DNA from: Bacteroidales bacterium
GTDB taxonomy: Bacteria > Bacteroidota > Bacteroidia > Bacteroidales > Tenuifilaceae
Assembly: GCA_013376985.1 (NCBI GenBank)
Contig: JACABB010000022.1
Span: 1 to 64,000, forward strand
DNA length: 64,000 nt
Direction: 5' to 3'
Both the position numbers and the translations under genes were made by a program. This document shows, piece after piece, positions 1-8,111 of this stretch (position 1 is the first letter of the stretch; each line of letters begins with the position of its first letter). Under the pieces are notes generated by a model. The model made no database searches, was not told the DNA's origin, and was given only the letters and a program-made list of their open reading frames with translations.

Positions 1-408
1 GAATCTTCTTGCACGAAGAAACCCCCTGCCCCCTTGAAAAAAGGGGGTAAAACAGATTTTCGTATAATCTTTAGCATTCCTTAAAAAGGCAAAACCAATT
101 ACAGTAATCAATTAGCCCTTCATTTCCCTATTAAGAAAAATAAAACAAACCACCAAAATCTGTTAAAGCCCCTTAGTTTAAAGGGTTTGGGGTTGATTGT
201 AAGGTGGAGAATTTAAATAACCCTAAGCCAACTACAGCTTAAGCTAAGCGTTGCTCTGTTTACCCAAGCAAAGCCCGTAAGTATAGAAAATCCGAGGTGG
301 GAGGCCTCGGATTAATGGGGTTATTCTTATATGGAATTTGGTGCGGTTAGAAACCGCTATTTAAAGACGACGTAGATACGCTTCGCTAATCTACGACGAG
401 CGGGGGAA
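1..408. repeat. Long imperfect direct repeat, copy A
   Basis: This segment matches 1646-2041 along almost its whole length with scattered substitutions and small indels. Shared landmarks, in order, are a C-rich/G-rich stretch (about 20-50), a CCCCTT/AAGGGG-type stretch (about 170-200), the hairpin arms AATCCGAGG and CCTCGGATT (289-313) and a CGTAGAT/ATCTACG hairpin near 370-396. No open reading frame worth calling lies inside. The two copies flank the lipoprotein/two-TM gene pair. Function is unknown; it looks like a non-coding dispersed repeat rather than a gene. Confidence 0.85.
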
Positions 409-429
409 TTTAGCATTCTAGAATAGAAA

Positions 430-454
430 AATCCGAGGCGGGAGTCCTCGGATT
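430..454. repeat. AATCCGAGG/CCTCGGATT hairpin, third copy
   Basis: A 9-bp perfect stem (430-438 with 446-454) closes a short purine-rich loop. The same hairpin occurs at 289-313 and 1923-1947. This copy sits immediately after the stop of the minus-strand two-TM gene, so on that strand it could act as a 3' stem-loop. No long T-run follows on either strand, so terminator activity is only inferred. Confidence 0.6.
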
Positions 455-461
455 AATGGAA

Positions 462-626
462 TCATTTTTTAGAGTTTCTTAAATATAAAACTAGTGAAAT
501 CAATACCCCAACCAATCCTAAAAGTAATAATGTGGATGAAAAATAATTGTGCTTTATAATTACTTTAGTTGCTGCTCCTAATATTACGATAAGAGCAGAG
601 ATATAAAATATTATTTTAGGTTTCAT
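462..626 (-). CDS. Small two-TM membrane protein
   Basis: About 54 residues from the preferred ATG at 626 (MKPKIIFYIS...). Two hydrophobic segments (about residues 4-20 and 29-47) are separated by a short loop, and the protein ends in a basic tail (RNSKK). The pattern recalls the small two-helix membrane proteins related to the GldL N-terminus in Bacteroidota, but I cannot assign a family. An alternative ATG lies at 641. Longer starts would overlap the upstream lipoprotein gene (stop at 646), with which it is probably co-transcribed. Function is unknown; an accessory or immunity-like role for the neighbour is only conjecture. Confidence 0.6.
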   Translation of the reverse strand: MKPKIIFYISALIVILGAATKVIIKHNYFSSTLLLLGLVGVLISLVLYLRNSKK

Positions 627-645
627 AGTTAGTAATTTCATTGAA

Positions 646-1266
646 TTATGCAACAATTCCACACCCAATTCCGCCACCAATTACACAAAGTGGAGATAAC
701 ACCCAACAAGTAAATGTACCAGCTGGATCATTGTCCCAATCATCAAAAAGTAATTTTACGGCATCTCGCATGCAACTACCCCAACTTTTTGAATCGATAT
801 CGCTCATTTTATAGTCTAATAATACATTACCAGAAGTGACAGAACTTATTTTCAATAACGACTCATTAGATGAAAGTTTAGCCTTTTTTGAAGATGGTTT
901 ATTAATAACTGCACTATATGCATCAACGAATTTATATGTTTTTGAATTAAAAATGTAAGCGAAAACATTTTTTCCTTCTTTATCGCAAACAAGTACTGCG
1001 GCAGTACCATTCTTATAGTAATAAATCCCGTATGTCGGTGTGATTCCTTCTAATTTGATGTTCGATTTTGAAAAATATTCGGAATGAATTGCTATAGCCA
1101 ACAAAGGATGTTTATCATTTATTAGTTGTACGGAATCAACCTCAGATTGTGAGTTATTTGTAAATGTTTGAATAACAAAATCCTGATTATTAACTTTAGA
1201 GTCATTCTTCTCACAACTAACTGAAGTAATTAATATAATTGAAATAATAAAAATTAATTTTTTCAT
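646..1266 (-). CDS. Lipoprotein with Cys/Gly-rich hydrophobic C-terminus
   Basis: About 206 residues from the ATG at 1266, chosen because it gives a compact signal peptide ending in a lipobox (SVSC, Cys18); an in-frame ATG at 1278 adds four residues. The central region (about 25-160) shows no family I recognise. The last ~45 residues are distinctive: SWGSCMRDAVK, then an acidic linker, then TFTCWV, PLCV and a glycine-rich GGGIGCG end, giving four cysteines in a hydrophobic tail. That tail resembles hydrophobic bacteriocin-like peptides in composition, but no processing site is evident. It is followed by a tiny two-TM gene 20 bp downstream. Confidence 0.75.
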   Translation of the reverse strand: MKKLIFIISIILITSVSCEKNDSKVNNQDFVIQTFTNNSQSEVDSVQLINDKHPLLAIAIHSEYFSKSNIKLEGITPTYGIYYYKNGTAAVLVCDKEGKNVFAYIFNSKTYKFVDAYSAVINKPSSKKAKLSSNESLLKISSVTSGNVLLDYKMSDIDSKSWGSCMRDAVKLLFDDWDNDPAGTFTCWVLSPLCVIGGGIGCGIVA

Positions 1267-1278
1267 TGTTTTTAACAA

Positions 1279-1645
1279 TTGTCAATTGTTTTTATTTCTT
1301 GCTTATTCTTTCGATTTTCAGCATTATCATTATCGGCTACTCTTTTATTTTATTTCGTTTTTCGCTTTCACATGCTCGACTTTTGGGTGGTTATCCCCTT
1401 TGTTTACCCAGAATATATCTTTAAGTAAAATTGTCTATAATTCATTTAAAACCCAATTTATGTTTGGTTTTGTATATCAAAGTTAAAACTATTTTTTATA
1501 AATTATCGAAATGTTATTTAATTCTTTGAAAAGACAAGTGAAAAGTTAAAAATTAAAAATGAAAAGTGGAAGAGGGTTTTGCTGCTTTTGCAGAATATCG
1601 CAAAATGCGATGGGATTTGGTGGCGGTTTGGCTTCCGGTTCTTAC
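1279..1645. other. AT-rich intergenic region upstream of lipoprotein gene
   Basis: No convincing gene. It contains a poly-T/A-rich stretch with a weak plus-strand ORF (1286-1486) that I reject, and at 1553-1625 a degenerate segment that recurs in inverted orientation near 14330-14400, including the 15-bp ATCGCA-AAA-TGCGAT hairpin. The promoter of the minus-strand lipoprotein gene should lie in the first ~100 bp, but I see no clear TAnnTTTG box. Confidence 0.5.
1597..1611. repeat. ATCGCA-AAA-TGCGAT mini-hairpin, copy 1
   Basis: A perfect 6-bp stem with a three-base loop. The same core occurs at 4529-4547, 14348-14362 and 31897-31921, always between genes. This copy and the one at 14348 also share flanking bases in inverted orientation (GCTTTTGCAGAATA on one side), so they belong to one dispersed element. 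Confidence 0.7.
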
Positions 1646-2041
1646 GAATCTTCTTGCACGAAGAAACCCCCTGCCCCCTTGAAAAAAGGGGGTAAAACAG
1701 GTTTTCGTATACCCTTTAGCTTTCCTTAAGAAGGCAAAACCAATTACAGTACTCAATTAGCCTTGCATTTCCCTATTAATAATAATCAAACAAACCACCA
1801 AAATCTGTTAAAGCCCCTTGTTTAAGGGGTTTGGGGTTGATTGTAAGGTGGAGGGTTTAATAATCCTAAGCCATAAACTAAGGGTTATTCTGTTTACCCA
1901 GGCAAAACCCGCAAGAATAGAAAATCCGAGGTAGGAGGCCTCGGATTAATGGGGTTATTCTTTTATGGAATTTGGTGCGGTCAGAGACCGCTATTTAAAG
2001 ACGACGTAGATACGCTTCGCTAATCTACGACGAGCGGGGGA
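1646..2041. repeat. Long imperfect direct repeat, copy B
   Basis: Second copy of the ~400 bp repeat at 1-408, in the same orientation. The first ~55 bases and the last ~60 bases are nearly identical to copy A; the middle has more substitutions and small deletions. It contains the AATCCGAGG hairpin at 1923-1947. It directly abuts the palindromic array that follows. Confidence 0.85.
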
Positions 2042-2049
2042 CTAAAACT

Positions 2050-2300
2050 CTGATGCCCTTTCAGGGCTTCTTGTACAATGAGTCATTGTGGGCGATGGGC
2101 AATGCTCATCGCTACATTATTATGGCGATGGGTGTTACCCATCGTTATATTATTATGCCGATGGGCGTTGCCCATCGCTATATTATTGAGCCCTTTCAGG
2201 GCAAAGAACATTAGGTTATAGATATTCACCATTTCTTTATCGCCCTGAAGGGGCAAAAGAACATAGCATATGGCAACGCCCTATGCTAAAATGGCGATAG
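2050..2300. repeat. REP-like palindrome array (GCGATGGG family)
   Basis: Three imperfect palindromes of the form GCGATGGG-N5-CCCATCGC lie at 2092-2112, 2124-2144 and 2158-2178, so the period is about 33 bases. The linkers are TA-rich (TATATTATT-like). The array is bracketed by two copies of the GCCCTTTCAGGGC palindrome (about 2055-2067 and 2190-2202) and followed by the related GCCCTGAAGGGGC (2242-2254). Such arrays are known REP-type elements in Bacteroidota genomes and are usually mobilised by RAYT/IS200-like transposases. No such gene is present here. Confidence 0.75.
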
Positions 2301-2349
2301 CAATGTGATTTTAAAACATTGAACCACCCGTGTTTACTATTTTTTTTTC

Positions 2350-2357
2350 TACCTTCG
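2350..2357 (+). promoter_or_regulatory. Possible -7 element for PEGA/FISUMP gene
   Basis: TACCTTCG matches the Bacteroidota -7 consensus TAnnTTTG at all but one position and lies 19 bases before the ATG at 2377. A matching -33 TTTG is not evident at the usual spacing, so this is a weak call. Confidence 0.35.
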
Positions 2358-2376
2358 TTTTTTCAAAATTCAAACT

Positions 2377-4410
2377 ATGCGAAAATACTCTCTTCTCATC
2401 CTTTTTATAGCCTTTCCGCTATTCCTACTATGCCAGAACATCTCCGTTAAATCCTTCCGTTTGCTCAATAATGATTTGGACGCACTGGTGAATTACCCCG
2501 TAATTGATCGCAGCAACGGTGAAAAGGCTGCACTAATTAAAGTTGTAACCACCGAAACTGGTTTTGAGTTTGGCGGTGGGCAGCTGGGTATTGTAAAAGT
2601 GGCGTACAAAACTGCCGAAATTTGGGTTTACGTTCCAGCCAAACTGAAAGCCATAACCATTGCCCATCCCAAGCTGGGGCAGCTACCCAATCGCTTTTAT
2701 GACTTTGATATTCCCATAGAATCGGGTAAGGTTTATGAAATGGTTCTAATAACGGGTACCGTTGAAACAATTGTTAGACCTACTGAGATAGCAACGCAAT
2801 GGCTTGCCATTAACTCTAAACCCGAAGGTGCTAGCGTGTTTATTGAGGAGCAGCTGGTGGGTACAACCCCCTTTACTCGTAAATACCCAGAAGGTGAATA
2901 CACTTACCGCTTAGAGTTTCCTAAGTACAATTCACAAGCTGGTAAAGTAAATTTAGTTGGCGATAAGAAGGTACTGAATCTTATACTTAAACCTCATTTC
3001 GGGAGTATAGGAATAACCTCTACTCCTGAGAGCGGAATGCTGATTTATATAGATGCTGAGAATACAGGTAAAATTACCCCAGCAACCTTGGAGGGTGTTG
3101 CTAGCGGTGAGCATACCCTAAAGTTGGTGAGCCAGTGGTACCAACCCCAAGCCAAAAAGGTAACGGTTACCGATGAGGGAATGGCAACCGCCGACTTTAC
3201 CATGACTCCCGCCTTTGCCGATATTACCATGACCACCAATCCCGCCGCTGATATTCTTATTGATGACAAAAAAGTAGGCAATGGCAGCTATTCCGCTAGG
3301 ATGTTGGCAGGAATATACACGGTTAAGGCCGATAAGGAGAAGCACTACTCCGCCCAGCAGCAGGTAACCGTTGTTGCGGGGATCAGACAAGCCATTGCGC
3401 TCAATCTAAAACCCATGGTTGGCTCGCTTGATATTACCAGCACCCCCTTTGAAGCTGCTATTACGATTGATGGTAAGGAGTATGGCACTACTCCCAATAC
3501 GGTTAAAAACCTACTGGTGGGCGATTACACCCTTACCATAAAGAAGGGAGGCTACGGTACGGTAACCAAAAATGTAACCATTACGGAGAATGCTACTACC
3601 GAAGTGAACGAGGTTTTACTCACAGGCTTGGAGATAGCCATTACTAGCACTCCTACAGGTGCAAGGCTCATGGTTGACGGCGTTTCAACAGGCTCAACCC
3701 CCTACACCGCCATGCTGAGCTTTGGCACTCATGCCATTAAACTTGTAAACGGAGAGAAGTTAGTAGAGGAAACCATTACAGTAGTGCAGGGTGGCAAAAT
3801 CCATTTTGATTATTATATTCCAGAAGATATAACCGATGTGGATGGCAATACCTATAAAACTGTTGCAATAGGAACACAGGTGTGGATGGCAGAGAACCTG
3901 AAAACAACTAAGTATCGCAATGGTAATTCAATCCCAAAAAAAACCGACAATGCATCATGGGCTAATCAAACCAACGGTGCATACTGTTGGTATAATAACG
4001 ATATTAGCAATAAAAGCACCTACGGTGCACTCTATAACTTCTACGCCGTGGTGGATAGCCGTAATCTTTGCCCATCAGGTTGGCATGTACCCACCGATAC
4101 CGAGTGGACAACGCTAATCGATTACTTAGGTGGCGAAAGCGTTGCAGGGGACAAGTTAAAGTCCACTGCGTTGTGGGAAAAAACTAACAAGCAAGTTAGC
4201 AATAACATTGGTTTTTCTGCGCTTCCAGGCGGTTACCGTGACTGCTTTCATGGTAGTTGCTACTCCATTGGAGTTTGTGGAAACTGGTGGTCGAGTTCTG
4301 TATTTAGTAGGGATGTATGGTATTGTCCACTGTGTTACTATGATTCAAGAGCCCGTTTAAGTTACTTTGGCATGAGTAGTGGTTTTAGTGTTCGTTGCAT
4401 TAAGGATTAA
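2377..4410 (+). CDS. Secreted PEGA-repeat protein with FISUMP domain
   Basis: 677 residues. A signal peptide (residues 1-20) is followed by an N-terminal region of unknown type (about 21-140). Then come five PEGA-type beta repeats between about 142 and 470, each starting with a phrase such as ITSTP and carrying G-TP motifs. The C-terminus from residue 487 to the end is a Fibrobacter succinogenes major paralogous (FISUMP) domain, recognised by DVDGNTYKTVAIGTQVWMAENL-type wording, CPSGWHVPTDTEW and the final GFSVRC. PEGA domains are usually found on surface or S-layer-associated proteins; FISUMP domains are of unknown binding function. Likely an exported, cell-surface-associated protein. It stands alone between repeat-rich intergenic regions. 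Confidence 0.9.
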   Translation: MRKYSLLILFIAFPLFLLCQNISVKSFRLLNNDLDALVNYPVIDRSNGEKAALIKVVTTETGFEFGGGQLGIVKVAYKTAEIWVYVPAKLKAITIAHPKLGQLPNRFYDFDIPIESGKVYEMVLITGTVETIVRPTEIATQWLAINSKPEGASVFIEEQLVGTTPFTRKYPEGEYTYRLEFPKYNSQAGKVNLVGDKKVLNLILKPHFGSIGITSTPESGMLIYIDAENTGKITPATLEGVASGEHTLKLVSQWYQPQAKKVTVTDEGMATADFTMTPAFADITMTTNPAADILIDDKKVGNGSYSARMLAGIYTVKADKEKHYSAQQQVTVVAGIRQAIALNLKPMVGSLDITSTPFEAAITIDGKEYGTTPNTVKNLLVGDYTLTIKKGGYGTVTKNVTITENATTEVNEVLLTGLEIAITSTPTGARLMVDGVSTGSTPYTAMLSFGTHAIKLVNGEKLVEETITVVQGGKIHFDYYIPEDITDVDGNTYKTVAIGTQVWMAENLKTTKYRNGNSIPKKTDNASWANQTNGAYCWYNNDISNKSTYGALYNFYAVVDSRNLCPSGWHVPTDTEWTTLIDYLGGESVAGDKLKSTALWEKTNKQVSNNIGFSALPGGYRDCFHGSCYSIGVCGNWWSSSVFSRDVWYCPLCYYDSRARLSYFGMSSGFSVRCIKD

Positions 4411-4673
4411 TAGAATATTTGATTTGTGAAGATAAAACCCTTGCCCCTTGAAACAAGCGGGTATAATGGATTGTTGTAAAGTGAAACAGGGTGTTGGTAT
4501 TCGGAATGTTTTGCTGTTGGTGTTAAAGATATCGCAAAATGCGATATTAGGGTTGGGTACTGTTTTTATGGTTTAAATTGTTGGATTGTTTTATATGTGG
4601 CAAGTAAAAAGCGAATAACGAATAACGATTAACAGTTCACGTCTCACGGTTAACGAATGAACAAACCCATGAT
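4411..4673. other. Repeat-rich intergenic region
   Basis: No gene seen. The stretch from 4430 resembles the C-rich part of the 1-408 repeat in degenerate form. The hairpin ATATCGCA-AAA-TGCGATAT at 4529-4547 is a longer (8-bp stem) copy of the mini-hairpin family. Near 4610-4635 there are tandem CGAATAA repeats of the type also seen after 14040. Confidence 0.5.
4529..4547. repeat. ATCGCA-AAA-TGCGAT mini-hairpin, copy 2
   Basis: Perfect 8-bp stem with an AAA loop, a member of the family at 1597, 14348 and 31897. It lies 126 bp before the addA-like gene. No T-run follows. Confidence 0.65.
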
Positions 4674-7600
4674 ATGTCGAATTTGATAGTATATAAGGCC
4701 TCCGCGGGATCGGGAAAGACTTTCCGGCTGGCGGCGGAGTATATTAAGCTGGTTATTCACGATCCGCAATCGTACAAGAGGATTCTGGCGGTTACCTTTA
4801 CCAATAAGGCCACTGCCGAGATGAAGGGAAGGATTCTGGAGGAGCTAAAGGGTATTGCGGATGGCAAAAAAAGCCCAATGTTCGCCCTTATCTGCGAGGA
4901 GACCCGCATAAACCCCGATACCGTTACAGCCAGAGCATCAAAGGCGCTATCCAATATTCTGCACGATTATTCACGTTTCTCGGTAAGCACTATCGATAGC
5001 TTTGTGCAGCGGATTATTCAGGCTTTGCTATGGGAGATTGGGCAGCAGGGCGGTGGCGATATCCGTTTGGATTTTAAGCCTGTTCTGGAACGTGCGGCGG
5101 ATATTATGCTTGATGAGTCGGTGGATAACCCCGGGCTATTCAAGTGGTTGCAGTCGATGGGCGAATCGCAGCTGGAGGCGGGGAAGAGCTGGGATATCCG
5201 TAGCGGTTTGGTTAACCTTGGGCGGGAGCTGTTCTCCGAGAGTTTCAGGCTATTGAGCCACGATGAGATTATTGCAATTACCGATAAAGAGAAGGTTAAT
5301 GCGTTGAAAAAGGAGCTGAATGGGTTAATTGGTAATATTTCGGGTATTGTAATTGGGCTTGGAAAGGATACACTAAAAGTTATAGGTGAGTACGGATTTA
5401 GCGAGAAGGATTTTGCTTATGGAAGCAGTGGCGTTTACGGCTTTTTTGAGAAGTGCGCCGATATGGATTTTGGCGAGCTGCTCCCAAAACTGGATGGTAC
5501 TCGTGTGCAGAAGGCGTTGGATAGCCCATCGGGTGAGGATTGGGTAACAGCTGCGGATAGAAAGAATGCTGTGAAGTTTGCTCAGATATCGGGATTAATC
5601 AGCGGGAAATTGCACCCAGCCCTAGCCAAACTTTATGATACTATTGGGGAGAATGAACCCCAGTACAATTCGGCAAGGCTGGTGCTAAAGAATCTGGATT
5701 CGCTGGCAATACTAAGCGATTTGTGGCAAACCATCAGGAAACTATCAACTGAGGAGGGTTTTATGCTTCTGGCGGATAGCGGCCCGCTGCTGAGGGAGTT
5801 TGTGAAGGAGACGGATGCTCCCTTCGTTTACGAAAAGGTTGGAACCCGTTTCGATAGCTTTATGATTGATGAGTTTCAGGATACATCGGTAATTCAATGG
5901 CAAAATTTTAAACCGCTTATAGAGAATAGCCTTGCTCAGGGTAGTTTTAGCATGGTTGTGGGCGATGTAAAGCAAGCCATCTACCGTTGGCGTAATGGCG
6001 ATTGGAGGATTTTATCATCGGGACTTGAGGTTGATTTTGCATCGCTGGGAATTACCCATAAACCGCTGGATGTGAACCGAAGGAGTTTGCCTGCGGTTAT
6101 CGATTTTAATAATCTTTTCTTTACAAGCGCATCGCTGGTTTTAAAGGCCTTAACCGAGGAGATGGTTACTGGCACTAACCTAGATTCCGATTTTGGGAAG
6201 GAGTTCTCGTTGGCTTACGATAATGTTGTTCAAAAGAAATCGAAGAAGGATGAAGGCGAGGGTTACGTTGAGGTTAACTTTTTACCAAACGAGGATAAAT
6301 CGTTCAACGAGAATCTGAAGAACTACCTGCCCGATTTAATCTCGGACATACAGAAGAGAGGCTATAAAGCGGGTGATATCGCAATTCTGGTGCGCTCCAA
6401 TAAGGATGGGCAGGATTTGGCAAATATTCTTCTATCGCATAAACAGACTAACCCCGAAACGTTTGGCTCGTTTGATGTTGTTAGCCAGGAGGGGTTGCTA
6501 CTTGTATCGTCGCCAGCAATAAGGCTGTGCGTTGCGGCTATTCGGGCAACCTATCAGCCAAAGGATAGCATCACAAAGGCGTGTCTGGCAGCAGGATTGA
6601 GAACCATTGATGGTAATAGTAAGGTTTCGTGGCATCAGCTGTTTACCGGGGAGGCTTTGGGTATTGAGGTTGAATGGCTGAAAGGGTTCAGAACTCGACC
6701 TGTTCAGGAGGTTTTTGAGGCAATCATAAAACGATACGGGTTGTTAAACAGCAAGAAGGAGCTGGCCTATATCTCGGAGCTGCACGAGCAGATTCTCAAT
6801 CTATCGCGTAAAGGGCCTAATGATGTTGGTCGTTTTCTGGAATGGTGGGATGAGGATGGCATTAAGCTTGCGCTAACCATGCCCGATTCCGAGAATGCGG
6901 TAACCATTACAACAATACATAAATCTAAGGGGTTGCAGTTCCCTGTTGTTATAATTCCGCACGGGGATTGGCCGTTTAACCCACCCGGCATGAGGCCATT
7001 GCTTTGGGTTGAATCGGCTCAAAAACCATTCGATATTCTTCCTAAATACCCAATAAATTCGGGTAAGGATTCAAAGAGCAGCTACTTTGCAAAGTCAGCC
7101 ATTGAGGATGATATGCAGGTGCTGGTGGATAATATCAACCTGCTTTACGTTGCTTTTACCCGTGCCGAGAATGAGTTGTACGTTTTTTGCCCGCAGAAGA
7201 AGGAGGATAGCAAGATTTTAAGTACATCGCCATTGATGAAGAGTGTTCTGTCCGCTATTGATTCATCAGAATTTGTTGTTGATGCCGATAGGTATGGAGA
7301 TTCAGCCATCAGCTATAGCAGGGGTAAGCGGGATATCTACAAAAATCAGAAAACGAAAGGTGGTAATCCAATCTGGATTCTTGAGAATTACCCGGCTGGA
7401 GAAACAAAGGCGAATGTGAAGCAAAGGCTTGAATCAACGGATTTCTTCTCGGAATCGTCGGCAAGTTATATCCAATCCATAAATTATGGTAAGCTGATGC
7501 ATACGCTCTTCTCAAGAATTGCCTATTCATCGGATATCGACAATGCCCTAAATTCTATGCAATTGGAGGGGTTGATAAATATGGAACAGAAGGAACTACT

Positions 7601-7901
7601 GAAAGGAAAAATGGAACAGCTGCTTATTCAGGAGCCTTACTCAAGTTGGTTCTCGGATGAATGGCAGATAAAAAACGAGGCATCGGTAATTACCCCCGAA
7701 GGCTCTACCTATCGCCCCGATAGGGTTATGATAAAAGCGAATGAGGTGGTAATTGTAGATTATAAGTTTGGGGCGGAGTCGGAATCGTACCATAAGCAGA
7801 TTCGAAGGTATTCAAGCCTTATTCAAAAAATGGGTTACGAACGGGTTGATGGGTACTTGTGGTATGTGGATTCGGGGAGGTTGGTGAGAGTGGGAAGTTA
7901 G
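4674..7901 (+). CDS. AddA/RecB-like UvrD-family helicase-nuclease
   Basis: 1075 residues. It is a superfamily 1A DNA helicase fused to a RecB-type nuclease, the catalytic subunit of an AddAB-like double-strand-break resection enzyme. Visible motifs: Walker A ASAGSGKT (residues 9-16), TFTNKATAEM motif Ia, Walker B IDEFQDTS (398-405), GDVKQAIYRWR motif III, TIHKSKGLQFP motif V and VAFTRAENELY motif VI. The C-terminal nuclease shows GKLMH, RPDRV and VDYK (1028-1031). Length fits Bacteroidota AddA homologues. The likely partner is the AddB-like gene at 11089; two unrelated genes lie between. Expected roles are recombinational repair and degradation of linear foreign DNA. Confidence 0.92.
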   Translation: MSNLIVYKASAGSGKTFRLAAEYIKLVIHDPQSYKRILAVTFTNKATAEMKGRILEELKGIADGKKSPMFALICEETRINPDTVTARASKALSNILHDYSRFSVSTIDSFVQRIIQALLWEIGQQGGGDIRLDFKPVLERAADIMLDESVDNPGLFKWLQSMGESQLEAGKSWDIRSGLVNLGRELFSESFRLLSHDEIIAITDKEKVNALKKELNGLIGNISGIVIGLGKDTLKVIGEYGFSEKDFAYGSSGVYGFFEKCADMDFGELLPKLDGTRVQKALDSPSGEDWVTAADRKNAVKFAQISGLISGKLHPALAKLYDTIGENEPQYNSARLVLKNLDSLAILSDLWQTIRKLSTEEGFMLLADSGPLLREFVKETDAPFVYEKVGTRFDSFMIDEFQDTSVIQWQNFKPLIENSLAQGSFSMVVGDVKQAIYRWRNGDWRILSSGLEVDFASLGITHKPLDVNRRSLPAVIDFNNLFFTSASLVLKALTEEMVTGTNLDSDFGKEFSLAYDNVVQKKSKKDEGEGYVEVNFLPNEDKSFNENLKNYLPDLISDIQKRGYKAGDIAILVRSNKDGQDLANILLSHKQTNPETFGSFDVVSQEGLLLVSSPAIRLCVAAIRATYQPKDSITKACLAAGLRTIDGNSKVSWHQLFTGEALGIEVEWLKGFRTRPVQEVFEAIIKRYGLLNSKKELAYISELHEQILNLSRKGPNDVGRFLEWWDEDGIKLALTMPDSENAVTITTIHKSKGLQFPVVIIPHGDWPFNPPGMRPLLWVESAQKPFDILPKYPINSGKDSKSSYFAKSAIEDDMQVLVDNINLLYVAFTRAENELYVFCPQKKEDSKILSTSPLMKSVLSAIDSSEFVVDADRYGDSAISYSRGKRDIYKNQKTKGGNPIWILENYPAGETKANVKQRLESTDFFSESSASYIQSINYGKLMHTLFSRIAYSSDIDNALNSMQLEGLINMEQKELLKGKMEQLLIQEPYSSWFSDEWQIKNEASVITPEGSTYRPDRVMIKANEVVIVDYKFGAESESYHKQIRRYSSLIQKMGYERVDGYLWYVDSGRLVRVGS

Positions 7902-8060
7902 AAGAGGGAAGACCGAAGTTGGAAGTGGCTTGATAATTTGAAGATTGGGGAATTTGAAAATAAGACAATGAGACAATTTGAAAATAAGACAATTTGAAAA
8001 TTACACTATCCCTATGGAGAACTGGGTGCTAATGTTTTTTTTACTTTTCACTTTCCTCTT
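7902..8060. repeat. Degenerate GA/T-rich repeat after addA-like gene
   Basis: A purine-rich segment with phrases GTTGGAAGTGGCTTGATAA and GGAATTTGAAAAT, plus tandem AAATAAGACAATTTG units (about 7960-8000). The same phrases recur right after the addB-like gene (13975-14060). No coding potential is seen. The shared 3' position of the two copies is notable. Confidence 0.55.
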
Positions 8061-8111
8061 TTCACTTCTTACTTTTTCCCTATCTTGCGAAAAAAACTAA
8101 AACCCACTGAG

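Noticed and set aside
1286-1486. 66-codon plus-strand ORF
   Set aside because: Composition is that of random AT/T-rich DNA (many Phe, Tyr), no homologue pattern, and it sits in the promoter region of the divergent lipoprotein gene.
1553-1756. 67-codon minus-strand ORF
   Set aside because: Lies across the end of one dispersed repeat and the start of the 400-bp repeat; a by-product of repeat sequence.
2092-2178. CRISPR-like spacing of a repeat
   Set aside because: The units are palindromes with conserved linkers and only three copies, there are no unique spacers and no cas genes; it is a REP-type array.
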